DNA of 55,278 nt, taken from Bartonella taylorii 8TBB (GTDB lineage: Bacteria > Pseudomonadota > Alphaproteobacteria > Rhizobiales > Rhizobiaceae). The stretch covers positions 1 to 55,278 of the forward strand of contig NZ_CADEAG010000010.1 in the NCBI RefSeq assembly GCF_902825155.1, read 5' to 3'. The notes beneath the pieces were generated by a model. It was not told where the DNA came from. It made no database searches and saw only the letters and a program-made list of their open reading frames with translations. Position numbers and translations under genes: made by a program. Shown here one piece after another: positions 19,478 to 28,406 of this stretch (position 1 is its first letter; every line of letters begins with the position of its first letter).

Positions 19478-20104
19478 TTATGGAGCAGGATAAGTCACAA
19501 CACGGTAGCGCGTTTCATTACGTTCAAAATTTTTGAAATTGACATCATTGGGAAAAAAAGGGTTATAAGCCGTTACGTGCTTTACAGATACACCTTGTGC
19601 TTTTGGTGATGGGTTCAAAATTGTACGCTCATCCCTTTTTCTTACACCTGTAGAATCGATAATCATATCTGTTCTGTACAATTTTTGCATGTTTTTCCGT
19701 GTTTTTTGAGGCGCCCTCATAGATTTGGAATGAGGAGCAGCCTGCTTCACTTTCCCTTTTTGTGTTTTTACCATAGAGTGCGGCTTCATGCGCATATGTG
19801 CAAAAGAAATCATAGGAACATCGTTAACATTTACATAACGTGCCGAAGCCCAACCATCCCTTCCATTATAACGAAGAGAACACCAAGTTTTATTGGAGAG
19901 ACACCCATGAATTTGCACTTTCCCTCCCGTTGGAACGGTAGCAATAGCTTTGTAAGCTTTCGCTGGTCCTGTACGTAAAACCGCCTTACCCGATGCTACA
20001 CGAGCAACTGTTCCAGCTACCGCATGAGAAACAGTCATTCCAAGCCCCAATCCACCTATAGCTAACAAAATCATTGTGGTTGATAAAAAGTTCTTTTTTA
20101 ACAT
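19478..20104 (-). CDS. Exported bacterial SH3-domain protein
   Basis: About 208 residues. ATG 20104 is chosen over the upstream frame start at 20176 because GGAGAGGAAG precedes it and a signal peptide follows at once (basic MLKKNF, then a hydrophobic run ending near SHAVAG). A bacterial SH3 (SH3_3/4) domain occupies about residues 30-95, with VLRTGPAKAYKAIATVPTG and WCSLRYNGRDGWASARYV. The remaining half is basic and low in recognisable domains, with TRYRVVTYPAP at the end. Such proteins are generally periplasmic or envelope-bound; a specific ligand cannot be named. Confidence 0.85.
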   Translation of the reverse strand: MLKKNFLSTTMILLAIGGLGLGMTVSHAVAGTVARVASGKAVLRTGPAKAYKAIATVPTGGKVQIHGCLSNKTWCSLRYNGRDGWASARYVNVNDVPMISFAHMRMKPHSMVKTQKGKVKQAAPHSKSMRAPQKTRKNMQKLYRTDMIIDSTGVRKRDERTILNPSPKAQGVSVKHVTAYNPFFPNDVNFKNFERNETRYRVVTYPAP

Positions 20105-20619
20105 TATTTTTCTTCCTCTCCAGAGTATGAAAGGCAAAATATTTGTTATTGCAAAAATTTGCCACGTTTCAGTCAAATAGTGATAAATTCTTGTGTCACC
20201 TTCAAAAATCCATCACATTTAGAGAACAGCTCTCTTACTTTGTCCCCTACCGCCCTATACACTGGGCTATTGTTTTGATTGCGCAATATTCGACGCATAG
20301 ATTTACTGCTAAAATATCATCTGATTGCTTGGCTATTCAGCCAATCATCACTTAAAGAAGTTTTGAAAGCACTATTAGTTCCCCAAACAAATAACTGCGA
20401 TACAAGAATTATTATCTAAATTGAGAAATAATACTGCGAGGGCAGTATGTTGTTTTTCAAAGAATGCTTACAGTATAGGAAAAAATAACATTATTTTTTA
20501 AACAAAAATGATTGAATATTCTATAAAGCTTTTATAAGCTTAAATTCTCTTAAAATAGTACAGAATTATATTTTCTTCCCTCAACAAGTCTCTTGGAAAA
20601 GAAAAAAGGATAAACATAC
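20105..20619. other. Divergent intergenic region upstream of metQ
   Basis: No ORF with coding character. It contains a perfect 7-bp inverted repeat at 20431-20448, an AAGCTT-TTAT-AAGCTT repeat at about 20526-20541 and AAAGGA before the metQ start. I looked for SAM-riboswitch consensus elements and did not find any. Confidence 0.45.
20431..20448 (+). promoter_or_regulatory. Perfect hairpin ATACTGC-GAGG-GCAGTAT upstream of metQ
   Basis: A 7-bp perfect stem with a four-base loop, followed by GTTGTTTTTC. It could be an operator, a leader hairpin or a weak terminator. It lies 172 bases before metQ. Confidence 0.45.
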
Positions 20620-21438
20620 ATGACATTAAAGAAATTATCTCGGAATGCCACCATCGGATTCCTCCTTCCTCTCTTTGCACTTTTCTTGTCTGTTCCCTTT
20701 TCCATGGCAGCAGACAAATCAAAAATCAAACTCGGTGTTATGGAAGGGCATGAAGCAACTATTTGGAAAGTTGCTGGCGAACAAGCTAAAAAAGCGGGTT
20801 TAGAGATTGAACTTGTTTATTTTTCTGATTACACTTTGCCTAACGATGCGGTTAATGCAGGAGAGATTGATGCGAATGCTTTTCAACACTCCCCTTATCT
20901 TAAAAATCAAATTGAACAGCGTGGCTACAAACTTTCAACTGTGGGGTACACATTTATTGCTCCCATTGGTATTTATTCACACAAAATCAAAGATTTAAAA
21001 GAACTGCGTGATGGCGCACATGTTGGTATTCCTAACGACCCATCAAATGGTGGAAGAGCCTTACTTCTTCTCAATTCTTTAAATCTCATTAAGTTAAAAG
21101 ATCCTCACGATATTCTGGCTTCTCCGCTTGATATTATTGAAAACCCTAAAAACTTGCAAATTCGTGAATTAGATGCCGGTATGTTAGGACGAGCGGTTGA
21201 TGATTTTGATATTGCAATTGTAAACACAAATTGGGCTTTGGTTTCTGGATTAGACCTACAAAAAGACGCGATAGCATGGGAAAAAGCAGAAAATAATCCT
21301 TATAATAATATCATTGTTGTGCGCACCAGCGATAAAGATGAGCCATGGGTCAAAAAATTAGTTGCTGCTTACAATAACGAGACTGTCCGTGCGAAAATCA
21401 AAGAAATTTTCGGGCCAGCCGCGCAAACATCTTGGTAA
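20620..21438 (+). CDS. metQ: Methionine ABC transporter substrate-binding protein (NlpA/MetQ family)
   Basis: A 272-residue periplasmic binding protein. A signal peptide spans about residues 1-30, ending in FSMAADKS with no lipobox cysteine, so it appears to be a soluble periplasmic form rather than the lipoprotein of E. coli. Family segments include YTLPNDAVNAGEIDANAFQH, NDPSNGGRALLLL and VNTNWALVSGL. It is the first gene of metQ-metN-metI. AAAGGA precedes the start. Confidence 0.93.
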   Translation: MTLKKLSRNATIGFLLPLFALFLSVPFSMAADKSKIKLGVMEGHEATIWKVAGEQAKKAGLEIELVYFSDYTLPNDAVNAGEIDANAFQHSPYLKNQIEQRGYKLSTVGYTFIAPIGIYSHKIKDLKELRDGAHVGIPNDPSNGGRALLLLNSLNLIKLKDPHDILASPLDIIENPKNLQIRELDAGMLGRAVDDFDIAIVNTNWALVSGLDLQKDAIAWEKAENNPYNNIIVVRTSDKDEPWVKKLVAAYNNETVRAKIKEIFGPAAQTSW

Positions 21439-21461
21439 TTACGCCAAATTGGTAGTTATGA

Positions 21462-22496
21462 ATGGAAAAACCCGCTCTGATCTCCTTAAAAAACGTCAGC
21501 CGTTATTTTAACAAGACGGCTGGCATTCCGGCTGTTGACAATTTATCTCTCAATATCCACGCAGGTGAAATTCTTGGTATTATTGGTCGTAGTGGAGCAG
21601 GAAAATCAACACTTATTCGCTGCTTAAATGGACTAGAGAGAATTGACGCAGGGTCTATTTTTTTTGAAGGCGTAGATGTTTCAAATCTGTCAGAAACACA
21701 ATGGGCGCCTTACCGCCAACGTATTGGAATGATTTTTCAACATTTCAATCTTTTATCATCACAAAATATTCTTAATAACATCGCATTACCACTTAAATTA
21801 AGTGGTATAAACAAAAAACAGCGCTACAAACGTGCCCTTGAACTCATCGAATTGGTCGGCTTATGTGGTAAAGAGCACTGTTATCCGGCAGAATTGTCAG
21901 GAGGGCAAAAACAACGCGTTGGCATTGCACGCTCTTTAGCTGCTAATCCTAAAATATTGTTATCAGATGAAGCAACCTCTGCTCTGGACCCTGAAACAAC
22001 ACAATCTATTCTGGAACTTCTTGCTGATATTAACAATCGTCTAAATCTCACTATTGTACTCATTACCCACGAAATGGAAGTTGTACGCACTATTGCACAT
22101 CGCGTTGTTGTCCTCAATCAAGGACGCATTATGGAACAAGGACGTGTGAAAGACATTTTCACCTCTCCGCAAGAGGAAACAACCATTGCCATGCTCAAAC
22201 TTGTTACTCCACAACTTCCTGAAAAATTTGCAAAAAATCTTAAACCAATAGGCCAAGAAGCTGTTATTGAAATCAATATTGCAGGTGAAATTGCCCAACA
22301 ACCTTTTCTCAATCTTTTGGAAGATGAAATCGGTTTAAGAGCACGTATTCTGCATGGTGGTATTGATACAGTACAAGGAGAAACCATCGGGCGACTATTC
22401 TTAGGTCTCCCAACAAAAGATAAAGAAGCTTTAGAAAAAGCTGTTCAGTGGTTGACAGAAAAAGGACAATATTGCGAGGTTTTAGGTTATGTTTAA
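21462..22496 (+). CDS. metN: Methionine ABC transporter ATP-binding protein
   Basis: A 344-residue ATPase. Walker A GRSGAGKST is near residue 41, the signature is LSGGQKQR, and Walker B with the D-loop is ILLSDEATSALD, followed by the H-loop ITHEM. The C-terminal ~80 residues form the NIL/ACT-like methionine-sensing domain found in MetN. It starts 23 bases after metQ and overlaps metI by 8 bases. Confidence 0.95.
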   Translation: MEKPALISLKNVSRYFNKTAGIPAVDNLSLNIHAGEILGIIGRSGAGKSTLIRCLNGLERIDAGSIFFEGVDVSNLSETQWAPYRQRIGMIFQHFNLLSSQNILNNIALPLKLSGINKKQRYKRALELIELVGLCGKEHCYPAELSGGQKQRVGIARSLAANPKILLSDEATSALDPETTQSILELLADINNRLNLTIVLITHEMEVVRTIAHRVVVLNQGRIMEQGRVKDIFTSPQEETTIAMLKLVTPQLPEKFAKNLKPIGQEAVIEINIAGEIAQQPFLNLLEDEIGLRARILHGGIDTVQGETIGRLFLGLPTKDKEALEKAVQWLTEKGQYCEVLGYV

Positions 22497-23148
22497 TGTT
22501 CTCTCTCGTGAACTCCCCAACGCTGTTTTTGATACAATCTTGATGACGATAAGTGCTTCTTTGATGGCGCTTATTATAGGACTTCCCCTTGGCCTTCTCC
22601 TTTACACAACCGCACGTGGAGGAATTTTTGCCTCCTGTCTTATCAATCGCCCTTTGAGTATCCTCATTGATAGTATTCGCGCCATTCCCTTTATTATTCT
22701 CGCATTTTATCTTCTTCCTGTCACCCGTATGGTTGTAGGAAGAGGTGTGGGAATGCCTTCCGTGATCTTTGTACTCACCATCTCAGCTATTCCTTTTTAT
22801 GCACGAATGGCAGAACTCTCTTTTAAAACCGTTGAAAACGGTCTCATTGAAGCTGTTCGTTCTATGGGAGCAAGCCGTCTTCAAATTATTAGGCATGTTC
22901 TTATTCCTGAAGCGCTCCCTAGCCTGATCACAGGTTTTACAGTCATGATTATTTCTCTTATAGGAGCCACTTCGCTTGCTGGATATCTCGGCGGAGGCGG
23001 TTTAGGCGACATGGCAATTCGCTATGGCTATCAACGCTATAATACCTCCATCATGACATGTGTCATCATCCTTTTGATCATTCTTAATGTTATTACCCAG
23101 TGGTCTTCCGATAAAATTGTGCAGAGATTAGATAAGAAAAGACATTAA
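22489..23148 (+). CDS. metI: Methionine ABC transporter permease
   Basis: A 219-residue membrane protein with about five helices. The EAA loop that contacts MetN is LIEAVRSMGASRLQIIRHV. LGGGGLGDMAIRYGYQRYN near the C-terminus is typical of MetI. Its start lies within the end of metN. A decayed copy of its last ~140 bases follows 50 bases downstream. Confidence 0.95.
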   Translation: MFNVLSRELPNAVFDTILMTISASLMALIIGLPLGLLLYTTARGGIFASCLINRPLSILIDSIRAIPFIILAFYLLPVTRMVVGRGVGMPSVIFVLTISAIPFYARMAELSFKTVENGLIEAVRSMGASRLQIIRHVLIPEALPSLITGFTVMIISLIGATSLAGYLGGGGLGDMAIRYGYQRYNTSIMTCVIILLIILNVITQWSSDKIVQRLDKKRH

Positions 23149-23199
23149 AATTTAACAATTTGAGTTTTTCCAAACCAACATAATGAACAGTGAAAATAA

Positions 23200-23334
23200 T
23201 TTAGGTGCTATGAAAGACCACCATGATTATCAGCATTGTAATAGCTCTATTATGACAAGTATCATCATACTTTTTTGTTCTTATATATCAAGGGACTTCT
23301 AATAAAACTGTGTAGAAACTTGATAAAATAACGT
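23200..23334 (+). pseudogene. Decayed partial duplicate of the metI 3' end
   Basis: This stretch aligns base by base with metI 23001-23145. Shared pieces are TTTAGG(C/T)G, ATTATGACAAGTATCATCAT against ATCATGACATGTGTCATCAT, and TAATAAAACTGTG against GATAAAATTGTG. It has stops and indels and no start. It appears to be the remnant of a tandem duplication. Confidence 0.75.
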
Positions 23335-23345
23335 ACTAAAATAAT

Positions 23346-23825
23346 TTAGAAATTCTCAGATTTTTCGCCAACCATAGCAACAATAAGCCACTGAGCAATG
23401 AGAGCTGGTTTTTTTAAGTTTTCAATTTCCACCGTAACGCCATAATGAAAAACAACTCGGCCAGAAGGTCGAATCTCGGCATCATTTAAAACAAAACGAG
23501 CACGTACCTGTGCACCTGTTTTCACAGGGCTCATAAAACGCACTTTATCAAAACCATAATTAATCCCCATTGTTGCACCTTCCAACTCTGGAAGTGCCTC
23601 GTAAGCTAACGTAGACAAAAGTGATAAGGTTAAAAAACCATGTGCAATAGTACCACCAAAAGGTGTATTTCTAGCCTTTTCCTCATCTACGTGGATCCAT
23701 TGATGATCATCTGTCGCTTGTGCAAATTGATTAATCATATCTTGCGTAACAAGACGCCATTGAGATAAGCCTACTTCTTTCCCAATAAAATTGACGACAT
23801 CTTGTACTGCTATTTTTTGCTGCAT
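23346..23825 (-). CDS. MaoC/NodN-type hot-dog dehydratase
   Basis: A 159-residue (R)-hydratase-like protein. The catalytic hot-dog segment is QATDDHQWIHVDEEKA followed by FGGTIAHGFLTLSL, which carry the Asp/His pair of MaoC-type hydratases. KVRFMSPVKTGAQVR completes the fold. Substrates are enoyl-CoA or similar thioesters, but the exact one is not evident. TAGGAATAG precedes the start. It is a single gene, diverging from the oxidoreductase to its right. Confidence 0.88.
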   Translation of the reverse strand: MQQKIAVQDVVNFIGKEVGLSQWRLVTQDMINQFAQATDDHQWIHVDEEKARNTPFGGTIAHGFLTLSLLSTLAYEALPELEGATMGINYGFDKVRFMSPVKTGAQVRARFVLNDAEIRPSGRVVFHYGVTVEIENLKKPALIAQWLIVAMVGEKSENF

Positions 23826-23989
23826 AATGCTATTCCTATTTTATTTGATAAAAGTACCGCAACCCTCTTGCTTTTATAAAACCCATTGATTAGAGCATCA
23901 AGAAAAGATTAGCTATCTTAGAGAGCAAATGCGCCTTATGAATAAGAAAACACTCTTTTAACAAGGTAATTTTCAAATAGGAAAAAATA

Positions 23990-25324
23990 ATGGCAAGCAA
24001 TGTGAGCTTAACAGGTTTAGCGCGGGATCTGAAGCAGCGTGCAGAAACCCACCCACCCATCCGTGTTGGACTCATTGGTTGTGGTGAAATGGGGACAGAT
24101 TTGCTATCAAGTATTGCACATATGGATGGCATAGTAGTCGCAGCCGTTGCCACCAGGACACCGTCACGTATTTTTGATGCCGCCGCGCTAGCCTACGGCG
24201 AAGGTGGGCATGCACGAGAAGTTGAAAACACTCATGCCCTAACGCGAAGCATTGCACAAGGTCTGATTGCAGCGACAGATGATCTTGATCTTGTTTTACG
24301 CCATGAACAAATTGATATTATTGTTGATGCAACAGGCTATCCCGAAGCTGGAGCCGAAATTGGTTTCAAAGCACTTGAAAACAACAAACACCTTGTCATG
24401 ATGAATGTTGAAGCAGATGTTACAATTGGCACTTATCTAAAACATGAAGCAGAAAAACGAGGTCTTGTTTATACACTTGGTGCCGGTGATGAACCTACGT
24501 CCTGCATGGAACTCATCGAATTTGTTTCAGCCCTTGGGCATAAGATTGTTGCGGCTGGTAAAGGAAAAAATAATCCTCTACTCTTTGATGCCACACCTGA
24601 CACTTACGAAGAAGAAGCATTAAGACGTAATATGAATGTCCGTATGTTAGTTGAATTTATTGATGGTTCCAAAACAATGGTTGAAATGGCTGCTATTGCC
24701 AATGCAACAGGGCTTCTCCCCGATTGCCCAGGAATGCATGGACCACAAGCAGCACTTCAAAATTTAAACAAAGTGCTTATTCCAAAACAGGATGGTGGTA
24801 TTTTGGAGAAATGTGGCGTTGTAGACTATTCAATAGGCCAAGGAGTTTCCCCAGGTGTTTTTGTCATTGCAGAAATAGCACATCCACGTCTCCGCGAACG
24901 TATGGAAGATTTAAAAATTGGTCAGGGACCTTACTTCACCTTTCATCGTCCCTATCATTTAACAGCAATGGAAGTTCCTTTAACCTGTGCACGTGTTATG
25001 CTGTATGGCAAAGAAGATATGGCTCCACTTAACACCCCCGTGGTAGAAGTCTGTGCTGTTGCTAAAAAAGATTTATATCCTGGTGATCAGTTGGACTTTA
25101 TTGGTCTTTACAGTTATCGTGCTTGGATAATGAATCTTGCAGAAGCACGTGCTCATCAAGCTATTCCCTGTGGTCTTTTAGAAAAAGCGACAGTGACAGC
25201 TAAAATCAAAAAGAATGAACTCATAACAGCACATAACACTGCTATTCGAGAAGACCAGTGGATTGCAAAACTTCGCAAAAAACAAGACCTTTTACTTAAT
25301 TGCCTCCCCCTTGTTGAAGCATAA
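23990..25324 (+). CDS. NAD(P)-dependent oxidoreductase with C-terminal SAF-type domain
   Basis: A 444-residue protein. An N-terminal Rossmann fold has GLIGCGEMG at residues 27-35, and the adjoining region resembles homoserine dehydrogenase NAD-binding domains (DIIVDATGYPEAGAEIG). The C-terminal ~90 residues look like an SAF domain (VCAVAKKDLYPGDQLD and IPCGLLEKA). Rhizobiales relatives are annotated as homoserine-dehydrogenase-like or sugar-acid oxidoreductases; the substrate cannot be told from sequence. AGGAAAA precedes ATG 23990. Confidence 0.82.
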   Translation: MASNVSLTGLARDLKQRAETHPPIRVGLIGCGEMGTDLLSSIAHMDGIVVAAVATRTPSRIFDAAALAYGEGGHAREVENTHALTRSIAQGLIAATDDLDLVLRHEQIDIIVDATGYPEAGAEIGFKALENNKHLVMMNVEADVTIGTYLKHEAEKRGLVYTLGAGDEPTSCMELIEFVSALGHKIVAAGKGKNNPLLFDATPDTYEEEALRRNMNVRMLVEFIDGSKTMVEMAAIANATGLLPDCPGMHGPQAALQNLNKVLIPKQDGGILEKCGVVDYSIGQGVSPGVFVIAEIAHPRLRERMEDLKIGQGPYFTFHRPYHLTAMEVPLTCARVMLYGKEDMAPLNTPVVEVCAVAKKDLYPGDQLDFIGLYSYRAWIMNLAEARAHQAIPCGLLEKATVTAKIKKNELITAHNTAIREDQWIAKLRKKQDLLLNCLPLVEA

Positions 25325-25556
25325 AAAAAGCCTTATTATCTTTTTACTATATAAAATAGCTATAAACTGTACAAGAGAGCTCAGATTCTTAGCTTGCTGA
25401 AAAGATATATCGAGAAAATGGTTTTGAACTTTTCCTGATCTATATCGGCAGAGCATCTTATCTTGCCTTCAAGAAAATAACCTATCAGTCCCCTTGTCCA
25501 ATGCTGCACAAATCGCCTTCAAACATAAGCCTTTCAAAAATAATAAATTGATGAAA

Positions 25557-25904
25557 CTACGCAATATCAAACAATAACGCCACAATAGATACCACAACGC
25601 CAAGTATATCGGCTACAGCGAAAGAAGCTAATAGTGAAACAACGCTAACACTACCCCAAAACATGTCGAAGTAAGATACCCTCTCAACTTTCCCAAAAGC
25701 TAACCCGCCTTGTTCCCTAGTATTTTGGAACACGGCCATATCTACAGCCTTAGAAACTGTATCCCTCACTGGTGCAATAACAAGAATCTCCTCTCGAAGT
25801 TGAACTTCAATAATGCTCGCATTCCCCTCTATGTTTTGTGTAAAACAAAGAATAAACGCTGTAAAAACACACAAATACAGACGATTTTTAAATAACTTAA
25901 ACAT
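25557..25904 (-). CDS. Small exported protein sharing autotransporter signal peptide and promoter
   Basis: A 115-residue ORF. GAGGAGC lies before ATG 25904. The N-terminus MFKLFKNRLYLCVFTAFIL matches the signal peptides of the autotransporters in this window (compare MNKIFKNHLSLCVFTTVVL of AT-C). After the predicted cleavage near residue 29 comes a polar stretch (about 30-75), then a hydrophobic C-terminal region (about 80-115) that could insert in a membrane. No beta-helix or barrel is present. Its promoter has the same -35, spacer palindrome and -10 as AT-D. It may be a co-regulated envelope protein, or a remnant that kept only the autotransporter 5' end. Function unknown. Confidence 0.65.
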   Translation of the reverse strand: MFKLFKNRLYLCVFTAFILCFTQNIEGNASIIEVQLREEILVIAPVRDTVSKAVDMAVFQNTREQGGLAFGKVERVSYFDMFWGSVSVVSLLASFAVADILGVVVSIVALLFDIA

Positions 25905-26596
25905 AGCTTTCTTTGCTCCTCTTTTCTTTACTGAAAAAGTAAAAAAATATTCAAAGCTATATGTATTTTAACATATATAATACAATACGATATGTTATAT
26001 AATACATTATGTATTTCATGTAAAGATACAAAAACATAATTAAAAAAGAAAAGAAACTATAAACTATAAAGAAATCTAACAAAGAACTGCATTTCTGAAG
26101 TAATAATGCAAACAAAACAAGTTATTTTGAAAAAAATCAGAACACCATGAAAGACCTATATTGAAAAGAACTTAAGCATATAAATCAAGTTTATATTATA
26201 AAAATACTACAGAATAAAAATAAATTCTCTTACTCATCTATGCAGAAAAATGGATATTCCTAGATTCATCTGAGTTTGAGTTTTTAAGAGACAAGTGAGA
26301 AGATTTATTTTCATGATGTGATATAGAGTATTTAATATCTCTCAATATGTACTTTTAAAAACAGCAGCATTCATCAGAAAACCTCACAAAATATACCTAC
26401 TCTTTGAATATTTATAATCTCATATTATATCAAAAATTGAGGTCATTTTTCTCAATGAGATCTTCACCGTTTTTAACAAATTCCTCACTTGTGTTGTACA
26501 CATATTTGATGCAAAATGCTCTTGTTTGCGTTTTTCCTATATAGCTTAAAATCGGGAAAAATGACTTTACAATTTCATATTGATTAACTTTTCTTT
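25905..26596. other. Divergent intergenic region, very AT-rich
   Basis: About 690 bases between the small exported gene and the creatininase gene. Besides the promoter at 25996-26024 I see only an ATTGAG/CTCAAT inverted repeat with a 9-base spacer (about 26438-26458). No ORF with coding character. Confidence 0.45.
25996..26024 (-). promoter_or_regulatory. Promoter with palindromic spacer, shared with autotransporters
   Basis: Minus strand: -35 TTTACA, 17-base spacer, -10 TATATA. The spacer holds AATACATAATGTATT (26001-26015), a perfect inverted repeat about a central A. The same arrangement recurs at 45255-45283. It lies about 92 bases upstream of ATG 25904. Confidence 0.6.
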
Positions 26597-27355
26597 TTGA
26601 CAAATAAGTTTATGATATCCGATACACCTTTCCTCGCTCTTTTGCCCTTGGGCGCGCACGAATATCACGGAAATCATCTTCCTTTTGAAACCGATTGGAT
26701 TATTGCTGAAGCTTTTGCAAAAGCACTCACTTTACAAACACAAGAGCAATTTCATATAGCGCTCTTACCGGTGGAAAAAATTGGCTATTCGGTGGAACAT
26801 ATGGACGTTACTGGTACACAAACCCTCACTTTTTCCGAAGCCATAGAACGCTGGATAAACATAGGTGAAAGCTGCTATCATAAAGGGATTAAACGCATTC
26901 TCCTTCTTAACGCGCACGGAGGAAATTCACCTTTAATGAGCATTGTCATCACCGAACTACGAAGACGTTTTTCAATGCTCGCAGTAGCGACAAGTTGGAC
27001 TCGTTTTGGCTTACCAGAAGGCTTGATGAAACCATCTCAACACCATCTTGATATCCATGGAGGATTTATTGAAACCTCCTTAATGCTTTATTTAGCACCA
27101 GAAAAAGTACATATGGAAAAAGCAGAAAATTTCCATAATAAGCAATCTGATATGATTGCCAATTATCGCTATTTACGCGCCTATGGTCCTCATGCCTTTG
27201 GGTGGACAATGCGGGATCTGAACACACAAGGAGCAGTAGGCAATGCAAGTGAAGCAACACCGCAAGCAGGTGAAGCAATTTTTTCTCATGTTCTTTGCGG
27301 ACTTCGTGATTTACTTGATGATATCAACCTGTTTAAAATAAACGCATTACAATAA
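26597..27355 (+). CDS. Creatininase-family amidohydrolase
   Basis: About 252 residues. The metal-binding signature is GAHEYHGNHLPFETDW (family pattern G-x-x-E-x-H-G-x-H-L-P), followed by LLLNAHGGN and DIHGGFIETSLML, which supply the other metal ligands. The N-terminus is short for the family. The frame opens at TTG 26597; ATG 26612 is an alternative, and neither has a strong ribosome binding site. It is the first gene of a tight operon with a COG0523 GTPase (12-base gap) and a WD40 protein. The substrate is unknown; family members hydrolyse creatinine or pterin/flavin-pathway amides using zinc, manganese or iron. Confidence 0.85.
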   Translation: MTNKFMISDTPFLALLPLGAHEYHGNHLPFETDWIIAEAFAKALTLQTQEQFHIALLPVEKIGYSVEHMDVTGTQTLTFSEAIERWINIGESCYHKGIKRILLLNAHGGNSPLMSIVITELRRRFSMLAVATSWTRFGLPEGLMKPSQHHLDIHGGFIETSLMLYLAPEKVHMEKAENFHNKQSDMIANYRYLRAYGPHAFGWTMRDLNTQGAVGNASEATPQAGEAIFSHVLCGLRDLLDDINLFKINALQ

Positions 27356-27367
27356 AAGGCGTAAACC

Positions 27368-28396
27368 ATGGAAAAAAAACAAAAAACGCTCAACAAAATC
27401 CCCGTTACGGTTCTTACAGGCTATCTTGGCTCAGGAAAAACCACTCTTCTCAATCGCATTCTCAGCGAAAACCATGGCAAACGTTATGCCGTCATTGTCA
27501 ATGAATTTGGTGAAATTGGCATCGACAATGACCTTATTGTTGAATCAGACGAAGAAATTTACGAAATGAATAATGGTTGTATTTGCTGTACCGTGCGTGG
27601 CGATCTTATTCGTATTTTGGAAAGTCTGATGCAACGCTCTCATCGATTTGATGCCATTATTTTAGAAACAACAGGACTTGCTGATCCCATTCCTGTTGCG
27701 CAAACTTTCTTTATGGATGATACTGTTCATGAAAAAACTGCTCTCGACAGTGTCATCGCAGTCGTTGATGCAAAACATTTTCCACTCCAGCTTAAAAAAA
27801 GCCGTGAAGCTGAAGATCAAATTGCCTTCTCTGATATCATTTTGTTAAATAAAATTGATCTTGTTAGTGCAGAAGAACGTGCACACGCACAATCGCTTAT
27901 TCTTGCAATTAACCCTCGAGCCACACTTTATACAACAGAACGCGCCAATATCCCTCTTAACGAACTCTTAGACCGTGGTGCATTTGACCTACAACGCACA
28001 CTAGACAACGATCCCCATTTTCTCGACCACCAACATTCAAATCATGTGTGTGGTCCCGATTGCAATCATCATCATGAACACCACCATACTTCCACCATTC
28101 ATGATATTACGATAACTTCCATAAGTTTAAAAACAGGTGCTCTTCAGCCAGAAAAATTTTTCCCTTGGATCCAACAAGTAACTCAGCAACAAGGCCCTGA
28201 TATTTTGCGTTTAAAGGGTATTATTGCCTTTCAAGGAGACGATGATCGTTATGTCATTCAAGGCATACATATGCTTCTTGAAGGACAGCATCAACGTCCA
28301 TGGCGTAAAGATGAAAAACGTGAAAGTCGACTTGTTTTTATTGGTCGCAACCTTGATCCCAAAAAACTTAAAACTGGTTTTGAAAATTGTGCATAA
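27368..28396 (+). CDS. COG0523 (CobW/ZigA-type) GTP-dependent metal chaperone
   Basis: A 342-residue G3E GTPase. The P-loop is [12 protein letters not shown], the ETTGLADP and NKIDLV motifs follow, and [12 protein letters not shown] carries the family CxCC metal site. A His-rich loop (HHHEHHH, with CGPDCN before it) near residue 225-240 would bind zinc. The C-terminal CobW_C domain ends in [11 protein letters not shown]. The likely role is delivery of zinc to client enzymes under zinc limitation, as for Brucella ZigA. AAAAGGCG precedes ATG 27368. Confidence 0.92.
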   Translation: MEKKQKTLNKIPVTVLTGYLGSGKTTLLNRILSENHGKRYAVIVNEFGEIGIDNDLIVESDEEIYEMNNGCICCTVRGDLIRILESLMQRSHRFDAIILETTGLADPIPVAQTFFMDDTVHEKTALDSVIAVVDAKHFPLQLKKSREAEDQIAFSDIILLNKIDLVSAEERAHAQSLILAINPRATLYTTERANIPLNELLDRGAFDLQRTLDNDPHFLDHQHSNHVCGPDCNHHHEHHHTSTIHDITITSISLKTGALQPEKFFPWIQQVTQQQGPDILRLKGIIAFQGDDDRYVIQGIHMLLEGQHQRPWRKDEKRESRLVFIGRNLDPKKLKTGFENCA

Positions 28397-28406
28397 GTGA
28401 GTGACA

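Noticed and set aside
20105..20619. A SAM riboswitch before metQ
   Set aside because: None of the conserved blocks of the SAM-I or SAM-II classes could be found on the plus strand.
25988..26011. A Zur-box-like sequence (ATGTTATATAATACAT) near the small exported ORF
   Set aside because: It overlaps the -10 region and the palindrome of the shared autotransporter promoter, and its symmetry is imperfect. AT-rich chance similarity to Zur sites is likely.
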